Origin: an uncultured Ruminococcus sp.
GTDB lineage: Bacteria > Bacillota > Clostridia > Oscillospirales > Ruminococcaceae
Direction: 5' to 3'
DNA: 41,796 nucleotides
Assembly (NCBI GenBank): GCA_947345935.1
Contig: CAMZZN010000020.1
Span: 1 to 41,796, forward strand
Shown: one piece after another, positions 1 through 8,271 of the stretch
Position numbering within the stretch: the first letter of the stretch is position 1
Layout of the letters: every line of letters begins with the position of its first letter
The notes under the pieces: model-generated
Told to the model about the DNA's origin: nothing
The model's database searches: none
Seen by the model: the letters and a program-made list of their open reading frames with translations, nothing else
Program-made: the position numbers and the translations under genes

Positions 1-75
1 GGTGGGGACTACAGGGCTCGAACCTGTGACCCTCTGCTTGTAAGGCAGATGCTCTCCCAGCTGAGCTAAACCCCC
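1..75 (-). tRNA. tRNA-Val (anticodon TAC)
   Basis: On the minus strand a full cloverleaf can be drawn. The acceptor arm is GGGGGTT paired with AGTCCCC, the D-stem starts AGCTC, the anticodon loop is CTTACAA (anticodon TAC, reading GUA valine codons), and the T-arm is ACAGG-TTCGAGC-CCTGT. The discriminator is A at position 3. Positions 2-1 read CC, so the 3' CCA appears to be genome-encoded and the window edge cuts off only its last A. A strong promoter lies just upstream. Confidence 0.95.
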
Positions 76-123
76 ACGCCGATTCATCAGTGCTTTTTGT
101 GTTGTGCCCTGACGACGATATTA

Positions 124-152
124 ATTATATCACAAATATTTCCATTTGTCAA
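124..152 (-). promoter_or_regulatory. Promoter of the tRNA-Val gene
   Basis: Minus strand: TTGACA (-35, 147-152), a 17-bp spacer and TATAAT (-10, 124-129). Both hexamers are perfect consensus, as expected for a stable-RNA gene. Transcription would start about 40 nt before the tRNA. Confidence 0.85.
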
Positions 153-245
153 GCGTTTTTTGAAATTTTTTTCAGATTTTTTTTAAAAATCTCAAAACGA
201 CGGTATATAGGGAAATTATCTGCAAAAGATTTATGTTTAATTAGG

Positions 246-267
246 TAATGTAAACATTATATAATGT
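246..267. promoter_or_regulatory. Short inverted/direct repeats, possible operator
   Basis: TAATGT (246-251), ACATTA (254-259) and TAATGT (262-267) alternate in orientation. Positions 254-267 are a perfect 14-bp palindrome. They lie about 150 bp upstream of a small ribbon-helix-helix gene, and such proteins often bind short repeated sites. The surrounding 76-417 stretch is AT-rich; I see no confident promoter for the gene in it. Confidence 0.25.
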
Positions 268-417
268 AATAGTCTATACCCCAAAACAAAAAATATGCTA
301 AAATATTACCTATAAAATACATAACCAAAAGATATAGTATACTAAAAATAAATACGCTCAAACTTCTTGGAGAAAAGGAGCAGACAAAATATTAGCTTTA
401 TAAACCACTTGAGAGGA

Positions 418-597
418 ATGATAAAATTGTTTGAAATAAAGAAACCTTCTTCATCCAACAAAACCATTCGTATGCCTGATCTATTGATTGAAAGACTTGA
501 AACACTTGCTGGGAAAAATGATATCTCATTTAATCAGATAGTGCTTCAGTGCTGTGAGTACGCTATTAAGCATCTGAAACAAATTGAAACAAAGTGA
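418..597 (+). CDS. Small ribbon-helix-helix (Arc/CopG-like) protein
   Basis: A 59-residue basic protein. The segment NKTIRMPDLLIERLETLAG fits the pattern of a ribbon-helix-helix DNA-binding fold: a beta strand with alternating residues (KTIRMP) followed by two amphipathic helices. Such proteins are usually dimeric repressors, often of their own gene or of a toxin partner, but no partner gene is adjacent. I chose the ATG at 418 because the conserved part begins just after it and GAGAGG lies immediately upstream, although that spacing is unusually short. An in-frame TTG at 367 would add 17 residues, and AAAAGGAG at 373-380 would suit a rare ATT start at 391. The gene converges on recG with only four bases between the stops. 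The target is unknown. Confidence 0.65.
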   Translation: MIKLFEIKKPSSSNKTIRMPDLLIERLETLAGKNDISFNQIVLQCCEYAIKHLKQIETK

Positions 598-601
598 TAT
601 T

Positions 602-2638
602 TCACCCCACAATATCCTTATTAAACAGTTTCATAATGTCCATTTTTAACGCTCTGTGCTCCGGTTTTGTAAGCTCCGGGTCAGTCTCTAAAAGTCCCTT
701 CGCACATTCCTGCGCCATGCTCATAAGTTCCATATTGCACGCAATATCGGCAATTTTCAGCGGTGGAAGTCCATGCTGTGCGCTGCCGAAGAAATCTCCG
801 GGACCTCTCATTTTCAGATCCTCCTCCGATATTTTAAAACCGTCGGTGGTCGAGGACATTATCTTCATTCTCCGAACGCATTCCTCCGTGGTATTGTCCG
901 TAATAAGTATGCAGGAGCTTTCAAACTGACCTCTGCCGACACGTCCTCTGAGCTGATGGAGCTGAGAAAGTCCGAAACGTTCGGCATTTTCGATCACCAT
1001 TACCGCTGCATTCGGCACATCGACCCCGACCTCCACAACAGTCGTGCAGATAAGCACCTGAATCTCTCCCTCACGGAATTTTTTCATGGTGTGGTCTTTT
1101 TCAGCCGCACTCATCTTTCCGTGAAGCAGAGCAGCGGAATACCCTTTCAAATCGCCCTGCGCAGCTCTTTCCGCATAGGATTTCACCGCAAAAAGTTCGC
1201 TTTCACTGTCCTCTATCATGGGACAGATAACGTAAGCCTGCCTGCCCTCGTCCAGTTTTTTACGCACAAAACCGAAGGCCCGGCTGCGTAGCTTTCCCGT
1301 CACCGCATATGTCCGCACCGGACTTCTGCCCTTTGGAAGCTGAGTTATTGCCGATATATCGAGATCGCCGTAAATAATAAGCGCCAGCGTCCTCGGAATA
1401 GGAGTTGCGGACATGACCAGCTTGTGAGGTGAATTCCCCTTTTCTGCCAGCGCAGCACGCTGAGCGACGCCGAAACGGTGCTGTTCATCTGTGATAACAA
1501 GAGCCAGCGACCTGTAAGTCACATCTTTCTGAATAATAGCGTGAGTGCCGACAATAACGTCGATTTCGCCCTCTCCGATCTTCTCCCGGACCGACTCTTT
1601 TTTCTTTGCGGTCATAGAGCCTGTCAGCAGACACACTCTGACGCCGAACGGTTCCAGAAAACCGTTGAGAGTCCGGAAATGCTGCGACGCTAATATCTCC
1701 GTAGGAGCCATAAGCGCTGCCTGAACTCCGTTTTTTGCCGCAAAATAACAGGCTGCCGCTGCAACGGCGGTTTTTCCGCTGCCGACGTCTCCCTGCAAAA
1801 GCCGATTCATAGGTACGTCAAGGCACATATCGCTTATAATCTCCCGGACTGCCTTTTTCTGATCTTCCGTCATCTCAAACGGAAGATTTTTTTCAAACTC
1901 ATGATAATCGACAGAGCCGTCCATTTTAAAAGCTGTTTTCCGGCGGCTGCCTGTTTTCAGAATGGACATTCCAAGCTGTAGTTTCAGCAGCTCATCAAAG
2001 GCAAGCCGGCGTCTTGCCGTTTCCGACGCCGTCTCGCTTTCGGGGAAGTGGATATTCTCCAACGCCCATTCAAGGGAGCATAGCTGATAGCGGCTGCGTA
2101 TATTTTCCGGCAGCGTTTCAATATGTTCGCTGCGCAGAAGATCAAGCGCCTGTCTCATGTTTGTTCTGACCATGCTTACGGAAAGTCCCTGCGTCAGATG
2201 ATATACCGGCTGTATCAAAACATTTTCGTCAGCTCTGATATACACGGGAGCAGAAATTTCCCTGCGCAGGAAATTCCCTGTGACCTTACCATGCATATAG
2301 TAGGTCTCTCCCTCTTTCATAGCCTGAAAACCGTATACATTGTTGTATATCACCACAAGAATATCGTCAATGCCATCGCTGGCAGCCGCCTTGCATATCA
2401 CAAGACCGCCCCTTACACGCTGCGGAGGAAGCTTCCGTAAGATCGTCAATTTCAGCACGCTGTATTCGTTCAGAGGAGCCTGACACACCGGCACATGAGC
2501 ACGAAAATCAAGATATGCCCTCGGTATGTGATATATCAGCTCATAAGGCGAATTTATACCGAGTCTGCGGTATTTTTCGCCCCTTGCGCCGCCTACCCCT
2601 TTTAGATATTCTATTTGACCGAAAAGCTTTGACGGCAC
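602..2638 (-). CDS. recG: ATP-dependent DNA helicase RecG
   Basis: RecG is a superfamily 2 double-strand translocase that remodels stalled replication forks and branch-migrates Holliday junctions. Seen here are an N-terminal wedge/OB region, Walker A GDVGSGKT near residue 283, the DEQHRFG box (motif II), SATPIPRTLAL (motif III), and the C-terminal GRVGRG (motif VI), in family order. I chose the GTG start at 2638 (678 aa) because a GAGGGGG ribosome site lies about 8 nt upstream, and family members as I recall them begin just before the IEYLKGVG motif. An ATG at 2701 would add 21 residues but has no ribosome site. It lies downstream of spoVS on the same strand and is probably co-transcribed with it. 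Confidence 0.93.
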   Translation of the reverse strand: MPSKLFGQIEYLKGVGGARGEKYRRLGINSPYELIYHIPRAYLDFRAHVPVCQAPLNEYSVLKLTILRKLPPQRVRGGLVICKAAASDGIDDILVVIYNNVYGFQAMKEGETYYMHGKVTGNFLRREISAPVYIRADENVLIQPVYHLTQGLSVSMVRTNMRQALDLLRSEHIETLPENIRSRYQLCSLEWALENIHFPESETASETARRRLAFDELLKLQLGMSILKTGSRRKTAFKMDGSVDYHEFEKNLPFEMTEDQKKAVREIISDMCLDVPMNRLLQGDVGSGKTAVAAAACYFAAKNGVQAALMAPTEILASQHFRTLNGFLEPFGVRVCLLTGSMTAKKKESVREKIGEGEIDVIVGTHAIIQKDVTYRSLALVITDEQHRFGVAQRAALAEKGNSPHKLVMSATPIPRTLALIIYGDLDISAITQLPKGRSPVRTYAVTGKLRSRAFGFVRKKLDEGRQAYVICPMIEDSESELFAVKSYAERAAQGDLKGYSAALLHGKMSAAEKDHTMKKFREGEIQVLICTTVVEVGVDVPNAAVMVIENAERFGLSQLHQLRGRVGRGQFESSCILITDNTTEECVRRMKIMSSTTDGFKISEEDLKMRGPGDFFGSAQHGLPPLKIADIACNMELMSMAQECAKGLLETDPELTKPEHRALKMDIMKLFNKDIVG

Positions 2639-2750
2639 AGTATATTCCCCCTCAAAATCAAAGGACGGACTTGTCGTCCGTCCCCGAAAATCAGATATCA
2701 TTCAAAGCGAATCACATAAAATTAATGTTCTGCCGCTGCGCAAAAACGCC

Positions 2751-3011
2751 TTATCTCTGCTCGCAGATAAGCTTGATAGCTGTTCTTTCCTCGCCGTCGA
2801 TCTGGATGTTGGCAAAAGCAGGTATGCAGATAAGATCGATTCCGATAGGAGCGAGATAACCTCTTGCAATAGCGATAGCCTTGATAGCCTGATTAGCAGC
2901 GCCGGCGCCTACAGCCTGAACCTCGACAGCTCTCCGCTCTCTGATAACGCCTGCTACCGCACCAGCAACTTTGTTTGGTGATGAATTTGATTTTACTTTT
3001 AAAACTTCCAT
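2751..3011 (-). CDS. spoVS: Stage V sporulation protein S (SpoVS)
   Basis: An 86-residue protein beginning MEVLKVKSNSSPNKVAGAV and containing the family hallmark IQIDGEERTAIKLI near its end, so it matches SpoVS along its full length. SpoVS is a small, highly conserved, Alba-like putative nucleic-acid-binding protein. In Bacillus it is needed for spore coat assembly and stage V progression, but it also occurs in non-sporulating Clostridia. An AGGAGGG site sits 10 nt before the ATG at 3011; upstream in-frame starts lie before this site and are unlikely. ymdB lies directly upstream on the same strand, a neighbourhood shared with Bacillus (rny-ymdB-spoVS), though rny is absent here. A promoter precedes the gene. 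Confidence 0.95.
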   Translation of the reverse strand: MEVLKVKSNSSPNKVAGAVAGVIRERRAVEVQAVGAGAANQAIKAIAIARGYLAPIGIDLICIPAFANIQIDGEERTAIKLICEQR

Positions 3012-3096
3012 GGTAATAACCCTCCTGTAATTAAGCATTATGCTGACATTAGCCGTCATGGAAACCTTTTCCGTTCAAAGACGGCTATCATTTATT

Positions 3097-3125
3097 ATAA
3101 TAACATATATTTTCCAAAAATGCAA
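3097..3125 (-). promoter_or_regulatory. Promoter for spoVS(-recG)
   Basis: Minus strand: TTGCAT (3120-3125), a 17-bp spacer and TATTAT (3097-3102). It lies in the 136-bp gap between ymdB and spoVS, so spoVS and recG probably have their own transcript in addition to any read-through from ymdB. Confidence 0.6.
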
Positions 3126-3147
3126 GCGGTTAAAGAAATTTTGTATA

Positions 3148-3918
3148 TTATCTTATATTTAACCTCTCAATTTTGTGCGATTTGCCGCTTTTTTCATCAA
3201 AAGTCACCACTGCTCCGCACATAAAGCACTTCTCCTCTGATTCCCTGAACCTGACCGGCATACGAAAACGCAGTCTGTCCAGAGCCGGTTTTATGTCAAC
3301 GCCAAGGCAGGAATACTCCGGTCCCGTCATTCCGGCGTCGGTGATATATGCAGTTCCGTTCCTCAGAACGCACTCGTCGGCAGTCTGGACGTGAGTATGC
3401 GTACCGAAAACTCCCGTTACCCTTCCGTCAAGGAAAAATCCCATTGCTTTCTTTTCGGAAGTAGCTTCAGCATGAAAATCAAGGAAAATATTCTTCGTGT
3501 CAACTTCATCCAGAAGCTCGTCTATTTTCGTAAAGGGATTGTCCAGAGGGTCAAGTCCCACAGTTCCCATAAGATTTATCACCGCCACAGAATATGCGCC
3601 CATATCCAGGATACAAACGCCCTTTCCCACGCAGCCGCCCTCGGGATAATTGGCAGGTCTTATAATATAATCCTCATTGTATATCTCAAGAGCCTCACGG
3701 CGGCGGAACGCATGATTTCCGGTGGTTATCACATCTGCTCCCGCTTTTATTAACATATCGGCAGATCTTGGCGTTATACCGTTTCCCTGAGCGGAATTTT
3801 CCCCGTTGACCACAGTTATGTCAATATCGTACTTCCTTTTGATGTCCCGCAGCTTCGACTGCAAAAAGCCGCATCCTGCTTCTCCTACCACATCGCCTAT
3901 AAACAATAATTTCTTCAC
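3148..3918 (-). CDS. ymdB: YmdB-family metallophosphoesterase
   Basis: A 256-residue dinuclear metal phosphodiesterase. In Bacillus subtilis YmdB hydrolyses 2',3'-cyclic nucleotides and affects biofilm and motility decisions. Visible family motifs are FIGDVVGEAG at the N-terminus (metal-binding Asp), VVNGENSAQGNGITP, TTGNHAFRRRE, FLDFHAEATSEK and GTHTHVQTAD, with metal-binding Asp, Asn and His residues in the expected places. The length is close to the usual 260-270. The start overlaps the upstream amidohydrolase stop by four bases (ATGA), which implies translational coupling. It is likely the last gene of the operon that starts at the 5162 membrane-protein gene. Confidence 0.93.
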   Translation of the reverse strand: MKKLLFIGDVVGEAGCGFLQSKLRDIKRKYDIDITVVNGENSAQGNGITPRSADMLIKAGADVITTGNHAFRRREALEIYNEDYIIRPANYPEGGCVGKGVCILDMGAYSVAVINLMGTVGLDPLDNPFTKIDELLDEVDTKNIFLDFHAEATSEKKAMGFFLDGRVTGVFGTHTHVQTADECVLRNGTAYITDAGMTGPEYSCLGVDIKPALDRLRFRMPVRFRESEEKCFMCGAVVTFDEKSGKSHKIERLNIR

Positions 3919-4727
3919 TCTGCCGCCCCCTCTGCTCCAATAAGATTTTCCGCATTTTTATGAAAAATAAGTTCCCGTTCACGTTCTGAAAGCGGCAGAC
4001 GATTAATAAGAGCTATCTCATCTGCCGGATCATCCCACGGACAATCGCTGCCGAAAAGTATTCTTTCAGCTCCATAACGTCTGATTAAATCATGCATCTT
4101 ATCATCGTCAATATATTTTGACGCCACTCCGGTATCGAACCAGAGATTATCGTATTTTCCGGCAAGATACTTCCCGGCATCGTCCCACTGCTTTATACCG
4201 CCCATGTGAGCCGCTACTACTTTCAGATCCGGAAATTCTCCGGCTATAACGGAAAAGCTTTCCGGAGTTGCTTTTATTTCTCCATGTCCGTAAGGATCCC
4301 AGCCACCGTGAAATACGGCTATAAGTCCCAGACGTTCCATTTCCTCATAAACCGGAAACATACGCTCTTCATCAGGCCGGAAGAATTGATACTCCGAATG
4401 GAATTTCACTCCGCACAGTCCAAGCTCTTTTATGCGCCTGATTTCCTGTATTTTGTCCTCGGCGTCGGGATGAACAGAACCGCAGCAGAATATTCCGTCC
4501 CCCATTATTTCAGCCGCCCAATTATTGATAGTATGTTGCTGCGCAGGTCTTGTAGCTATGGGCAGGATCATTGCGCCGTCTATTGCATTCTTTTCAAGTA
4601 TATTTTTCAGACCTTGCAGCGTTCCGTCGGTCGCCGGGATTATGCCGCTTGTTTCACTCAGACCTTTCATCGCACGTTCAGCAAGGGAATCTGTAAAAGC
4701 ATGAGTGTGAAAATCAAAATATTTCAT
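3915..4727 (-). CDS. Amidohydrolase-2 family metal-dependent hydrolase
   Basis: A 270-residue TIM-barrel hydrolase of the amidohydrolase-2 (ACMSD-like) group. The metal-binding HxH is at residues 7-9 (YFDFHTHAF), further His residues are in VFHGGWDPYGH and VVAAHMGG, and the catalytic Asp is in LFGSDCPWDDP. Family members act as decarboxylases or hydrolases on varied small substrates, and the substrate here cannot be read from sequence. It starts 18 nt after the stop of the upstream membrane-protein gene and overlaps ymdB by four bases, so the three form a tight operon. Confidence 0.85.
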   Translation of the reverse strand: MKYFDFHTHAFTDSLAERAMKGLSETSGIIPATDGTLQGLKNILEKNAIDGAMILPIATRPAQQHTINNWAAEIMGDGIFCCGSVHPDAEDKIQEIRRIKELGLCGVKFHSEYQFFRPDEERMFPVYEEMERLGLIAVFHGGWDPYGHGEIKATPESFSVIAGEFPDLKVVAAHMGGIKQWDDAGKYLAGKYDNLWFDTGVASKYIDDDKMHDLIRRYGAERILFGSDCPWDDPADEIALINRLPLSERERELIFHKNAENLIGAEGAAE

Positions 4728-4745
4728 AATACTGTCCTTTCGTTT

Positions 4746-5162
4746 TCAAAGAAAGATTCTTATTCCGGCAAACGCAAAAATCAAAGTAAATACTGACCAT
4801 ATTACATAAGTGAGCAGCGTATATTTATCAAAAACCCAGGACATCCGTCTGTTTAAAAGCACCTTACAAACTTTGTCCTTTTTGTACATACATTCAGGAT
4901 TTGCCGGAAAGGCACATTTATATTCTTTCCCGTCTATCTGATAAATGGCGACTTTACGCTTTTGTTTTTGCTCAAACCGCAGCAGCGCCGCTTCTTTCCA
5001 TTCCGACCTGAAAATGAAAAAACCTTCAAGAAAAACCACCGCCGCAGACAATGCAACTGCCAGCCCCGAAATTATTTCTATCCCGATTATAACTATACCC
5101 ATATCCACCTGTAATATTATACACAGTACGATTACAACGGCTGCTCCAAGGATAAATTCCAT
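4746..5162 (-). CDS. Small membrane protein of unknown function
   Basis: A 138-residue protein with two hydrophobic N-terminal segments (about residues 2-22 and 25-45) and a C-terminal one (about 115-137). Between them is a basic, presumably cytoplasmic stretch with a YQIDGKEYKCAFPANPECMYKK segment carrying two cysteines. I do not recognise the family. The ATG at 5162 follows GGAGGG by 7 nt; an upstream in-frame start would place codons inside a terminator hairpin and is rejected. It is first in an operon with the amidohydrolase and ymdB. Confidence 0.75.
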   Translation of the reverse strand: MEFILGAAVVIVLCIILQVDMGIVIIGIEIISGLAVALSAAVVFLEGFFIFRSEWKEAALLRFEQKQKRKVAIYQIDGKEYKCAFPANPECMYKKDKVCKVLLNRRMSWVFDKYTLLTYVIWSVFTLIFAFAGIRIFL

Positions 5163-5175
5163 GCTGTTTCCCTCC

Positions 5176-5208
5176 AAAAAACCTGCCCGGAACAAATCCG
5201 GACAGGTC
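5176..5208 (-). terminator. Intrinsic terminator after the P-type ATPase gene
   Basis: Minus strand: an 11-bp GC-rich stem (ACCTGTCCGGA with TCCGGGCAGGT, allowing one G-T pair) followed by TTTTTT. It ends transcription from the ATPase gene. Its 5' arm begins immediately downstream of the next gene's -10 box, so transcripts from that promoter would start inside the arm. Confidence 0.85.
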
Positions 5209-5209
5209 T

Positions 5210-5238
5210 ATTATACCATATATGATCGTACCAGTCAA
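5210..5238 (-). promoter_or_regulatory. Promoter for the 5162 gene, amidohydrolase and ymdB
   Basis: Minus strand: TTGACT (5233-5238), a 17-bp spacer and TATAAT (5210-5215). It sits directly downstream of the ATPase stop codon and directly upstream of the ATPase terminator hairpin. Confidence 0.8.
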
Positions 5239-5239
5239 T

Positions 5240-7807
5240 TTATTTTTTGGAAGCAGTCTCTTTTGCCATTCTGATGATCTGGGTAAGGGCAAATGGGATA
5301 ACTGCGAATCCTGCAACCTGAAGCAAATTTACAGCGGTAAACGAATTGCTGACATTCATAAAACCGTGAACAGGAGTTATCATAAGAGCGCACACCAGGA
5401 AAAATGCTCCTGCAAGAAAAGCTCCGACAGTGAACATATTCCTTGTAAATCCAAGCTTTGCAAGTGAATATTTTCCACGGCTGTCAAATCCCTCGAACAG
5501 ACGTGCAAGACAAAGCGTTCCGAACGCCATTGTGCTTGCCATGCCGGCTGAATCCGAACAGCTCCTGCCAACCATGAACGCTGCCATTACGCAGGCGGCA
5601 ATAACGACGCTGTGGAAAAGAATATAAAGACCCGTTTCCTTGTTGAGGATAGACTCCTTTGAAGATCTCGGCTTTTCTTTCATAACGCCGGGCTGCATCG
5701 GCTCCATGCAGAGGGCAAGAGCCGGCAGGGAATCGGTCAGCAGGTTTATAAAAAGAAGATGAACGGGACTGAAGGGCAGAGGCAGATCAAGTATCGTTGT
5801 CAGCAAAACGACCAGGATAGCTGCGGCATTTCCTGCAAGCAGGAACTTGATCGCATTCTTGATATTGCCGTAAATACAACGTCCGTTGGCAACTGCTTTG
5901 ACGATAGTCGCAAAATTATCGTCCGCAAGGATCATAGAAGCGGCGTCCTTTGACACCTCTGTTCCGGTTATTCCCATTGCAACGCCGACATCCGCCTTTT
6001 TCAGAGCAGGAGCGTCGTTTACTCCGTCGCCGGTCATGGCGACAACCATATCTTTAGCCTGCCACAGTCCGACTATCCGAATCTTATGAACAGGTGAAAC
6101 TCTTGCATAAACCGAAACTTTCTCCAGCTTTTCAGAAAGTTCCTCATCGGAGATATTGTCAAGCTCCGTACCGTCCATAGCAATGTCCCCGTCCTTGTAT
6201 GCAATAGCCACAGCGGTCAGCTTGTGATCTCCGGTTATCATGATAGGCTTTATTCCGGCTGATATACACTCGGCAACGGCAGCCTTGCTCTCCTCACGGG
6301 GCGGATCGGTCATAGCCGTAAGACCGATAAAGATGTAGTCGCATTCGTCGTCGAAAGTTACTGCGGCGTCGGTTTTCAGTATCTTCTTTGCAAATGCAAG
6401 AACCCTCATTCCGTTTTCGGAGTAGCCGAGGTTCGCTTTGCGGATGTTTTCGAAATCCTGCTCCGTCACAGGACGCACACCGTTTCCGTCAAGAACAAAT
6501 TTAAGCCTGGGGATAAGCACGTCAACAGCGCCCTTAGTGTAGGCTATGCGTTCGCCGCCAAAGATGTGGACGGTCGTCATAAGTTTTCTGTCGCTGTCGA
6601 AAGGTATCTCGTCTATACGTGGATTTTCGTTTCTGAGCCTGAGATACTCGTCGTTGCCGATATACTCGGATAAAGCAGTTTCAGTAGGATCACCCAGCCA
6701 TGCTCCGCCTGATTTTGCAGCGTCGTTGCAAAGAGCCATTGCCAGAAGCAGATCTTTCATTGCCGCCTCGCATGAAGCGTTTACGTCACGGACCGTCATT
6801 TTATTCTGCGTCAGAGTGCCCGTCTTGTCCGAGCAGATGATCGAAACGCATCCAAGCCCCTCAACAGCTTTGAGATCCTTTATTATAGCCTTTTGCTTGG
6901 ACATTTTCTGCGTTCCTATAGCAAGCGAGATAGTGATAATGGAACTGAGCGCCTCCGGGATAGCTGCAACGGCAAGAGCCACTGCAAACATCATAGCGTC
7001 AACGACCGGCTTTTCATTGAGAAAATATGTCATAAGGAAAACAACGATACAGATAGCGATAACGGCTACGGAAAGTATTTTGCTGAATTTGTCAAGACTT
7101 ACCTGGAGAGGAGTCTTTTTCTTCTTTGCATTCTGCATAAGCGAGGCGATTTTACCGATCTCCGTATTCATACCGACGGCTGTAACAACTGCGGTTCCAC
7201 GTCCGTTTGAGATATTCGAACCGCTGTAGAGCATATTCACACGGTCTCCCAGAGGAAGTTCGTCTCTGTCTATCCTTTCAGTGGATTTAGTGACGTTAAG
7301 AGATTCTCCTGTAAGTGCGCTTTCATTCACCTGGAGCGAAGCGGCTTCAAGCAGACGTCCGTCAGCAGCCGCAACATTTCCTGCCTCGATAAGGAGAATA
7401 TCTCCGACTACCACTTCAGATGCCGGGATCTCAGCCTGAGCGCCGTTTCTGATTACCCTGGCATTCGGGGAACTCATGGCTTTAAGGCTGTTCAGCGACT
7501 TCTGCGCCTTGACGTTCTGCACCGTGCCGAGAACGGCGTTCATAACAAGCACCACCAGAATAACTATAGTGCTTCCGACTTCCCCGCTTATCATTGAAAC
7601 GATTGATGCAATAATGAGGATAGCCACAAGAAGATCGGCAAACTGCTCCAGAAAGATCATGAACAGACTTTTCTGCTTTTGCTCGGCGATCGAATTCTCA
7701 CCGTTTTTCCGGCGGCTTTCATTTACCTGTGCGTCCGTCAACCCATGCGTTATGTCCGAATCAAGCTGACTGACTACCTTTTCTTTGTCCTGATTGAAAT
7801 AATTCAT
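5240..7807 (-). CDS. P-type cation-transporting ATPase (P2A type), likely Mn2+/Ca2+ exporter
   Basis: An 855-residue integral membrane pump of the SERCA-like P2A class. In order: a cation-ATPase N-terminal segment, TM1-2, the actuator motif TGES (ALTGESLNV), TM3-4 with the ion-site motif AAIPEALSS, the phosphorylation site DKTGTLT (Asp near 327), the nucleotide-binding KGAVDVL region, the hinge TGDGVNDAPALKKAD, and TM5-10 with NLLTDSLPALAL in TM6. The PEAL variant and gene length resemble the streptococcal/lactococcal CaxP/MgtA/YoaB group as I recall it. A manganese riboswitch upstream argues for Mn2+ export, though family annotations usually say calcium. GGAG lies 7 nt before the ATG. It is probably transcribed alone, since a terminator follows. 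Confidence 0.93.
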   Translation of the reverse strand: MNYFNQDKEKVVSQLDSDITHGLTDAQVNESRRKNGENSIAEQKQKSLFMIFLEQFADLLVAILIIASIVSMISGEVGSTIVILVVLVMNAVLGTVQNVKAQKSLNSLKAMSSPNARVIRNGAQAEIPASEVVVGDILLIEAGNVAAADGRLLEAASLQVNESALTGESLNVTKSTERIDRDELPLGDRVNMLYSGSNISNGRGTAVVTAVGMNTEIGKIASLMQNAKKKKTPLQVSLDKFSKILSVAVIAICIVVFLMTYFLNEKPVVDAMMFAVALAVAAIPEALSSIITISLAIGTQKMSKQKAIIKDLKAVEGLGCVSIICSDKTGTLTQNKMTVRDVNASCEAAMKDLLLAMALCNDAAKSGGAWLGDPTETALSEYIGNDEYLRLRNENPRIDEIPFDSDRKLMTTVHIFGGERIAYTKGAVDVLIPRLKFVLDGNGVRPVTEQDFENIRKANLGYSENGMRVLAFAKKILKTDAAVTFDDECDYIFIGLTAMTDPPREESKAAVAECISAGIKPIMITGDHKLTAVAIAYKDGDIAMDGTELDNISDEELSEKLEKVSVYARVSPVHKIRIVGLWQAKDMVVAMTGDGVNDAPALKKADVGVAMGITGTEVSKDAASMILADDNFATIVKAVANGRCIYGNIKNAIKFLLAGNAAAILVVLLTTILDLPLPFSPVHLLFINLLTDSLPALALCMEPMQPGVMKEKPRSSKESILNKETGLYILFHSVVIAACVMAAFMVGRSCSDSAGMASTMAFGTLCLARLFEGFDSRGKYSLAKLGFTRNMFTVGAFLAGAFFLVCALMITPVHGFMNVSNSFTAVNLLQVAGFAVIPFALTQIIRMAKETASKK

Positions 7808-7843
7808 GCCTTTTCTCCGTTTCTATAAAATAATCCAGGGAAT

Positions 7844-7902
7844 AAAAAAAGACTTTTATTGCAGTCCGATACATATACATATCAGAGTGCAATAAAAGTC
7901 TT
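7844..7902 (-). terminator. Riboswitch-controlled intrinsic terminator
   Basis: Minus strand: a 15-bp perfect stem (AAGACTTTTATTGCA, 7888-7902, with TGCAATAAAAGTCTT, 7849-7863) followed by a run of seven T. The 5' arm is the same sequence that closes P1 of the yybP-ykoY aptamer, so aptamer folding and termination exclude one another. Confidence 0.92.
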
Positions 7903-8017
7903 GCTAAAGCCAGGAACCTGTTCACGCTCTTACTCTGCTCTGTCCGCCCGACAGCCTGAGCCGTGGTTATGGCGATACGGACACCCGGTATCTACCGGGA
8001 AGCTACTCCCTTTTATC
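7891..8017 (-). promoter_or_regulatory. yybP-ykoY manganese riboswitch
   Basis: The minus-strand leader of the P-type ATPase has the conserved opening ATAAAAGGGAGTAGC and the conserved closing TTTAGCAAGACTTTTAT. The two hallmark loops (GGGAGTAGC and AGCAAGAC) are brought together by a P1 stem, with hairpins between them (for example TTCCCGGTA paired with TACCGGG). This matches yybP-ykoY RNAs, which bind Mn2+. When P1 forms, the downstream terminator cannot, so Mn2+ should switch the ATPase on. Family membership is established knowledge applied to seen motifs; the response itself is inferred. Confidence 0.93.
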
Positions 8018-8024
8018 TTTATAT

Positions 8025-8053
8025 ATAATAACATCTATTCCGGATGTTGTCAA
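8025..8053 (-). promoter_or_regulatory. Promoter of the riboswitch/ATPase transcript
   Basis: Minus strand: TTGACA (8048-8053), a 17-bp spacer and TATTAT (8025-8030). The start point would lie just before the aptamer 5' end. Confidence 0.8.
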
Positions 8054-8209
8054 GGATTATCAATTTTGGTTTTTGTAGAAATAAGGCTGAAAAAAGCCTG
8101 TTTTTATGTATATTTTTCCTATCGGCATACGTTTTGCCGTCATAATCAACAAATTAGGCGTATATTAATCAACAAAACACCGCATTTCAGAAACTTTTCC
8201 GAATCTCAC

Positions 8210-8238
8210 TTGAAAAAGCCTGTAATTGGTGATATAAT
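8210..8238 (+). promoter_or_regulatory. Promoter for the 8272 lipoprotein gene
   Basis: TTGAAA (8210-8215), a 17-bp spacer and TATAAT (8233-8238), 33 bp before the start codon. Between this and the divergent riboswitch promoter (8054-8209) I see only AT-rich sequence. Confidence 0.8.
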
Positions 8239-8271
8239 TAAAATAACGCCTCACAAAGAAAGGTGGAACAT

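Noticed and set aside
2639-2701. 21-residue N-terminal extension of RecG
   Set aside because: The ATG at 2701 has no ribosome site, whereas the GTG at 2638 has GAGGGGG. I still regard the longer form as possible.
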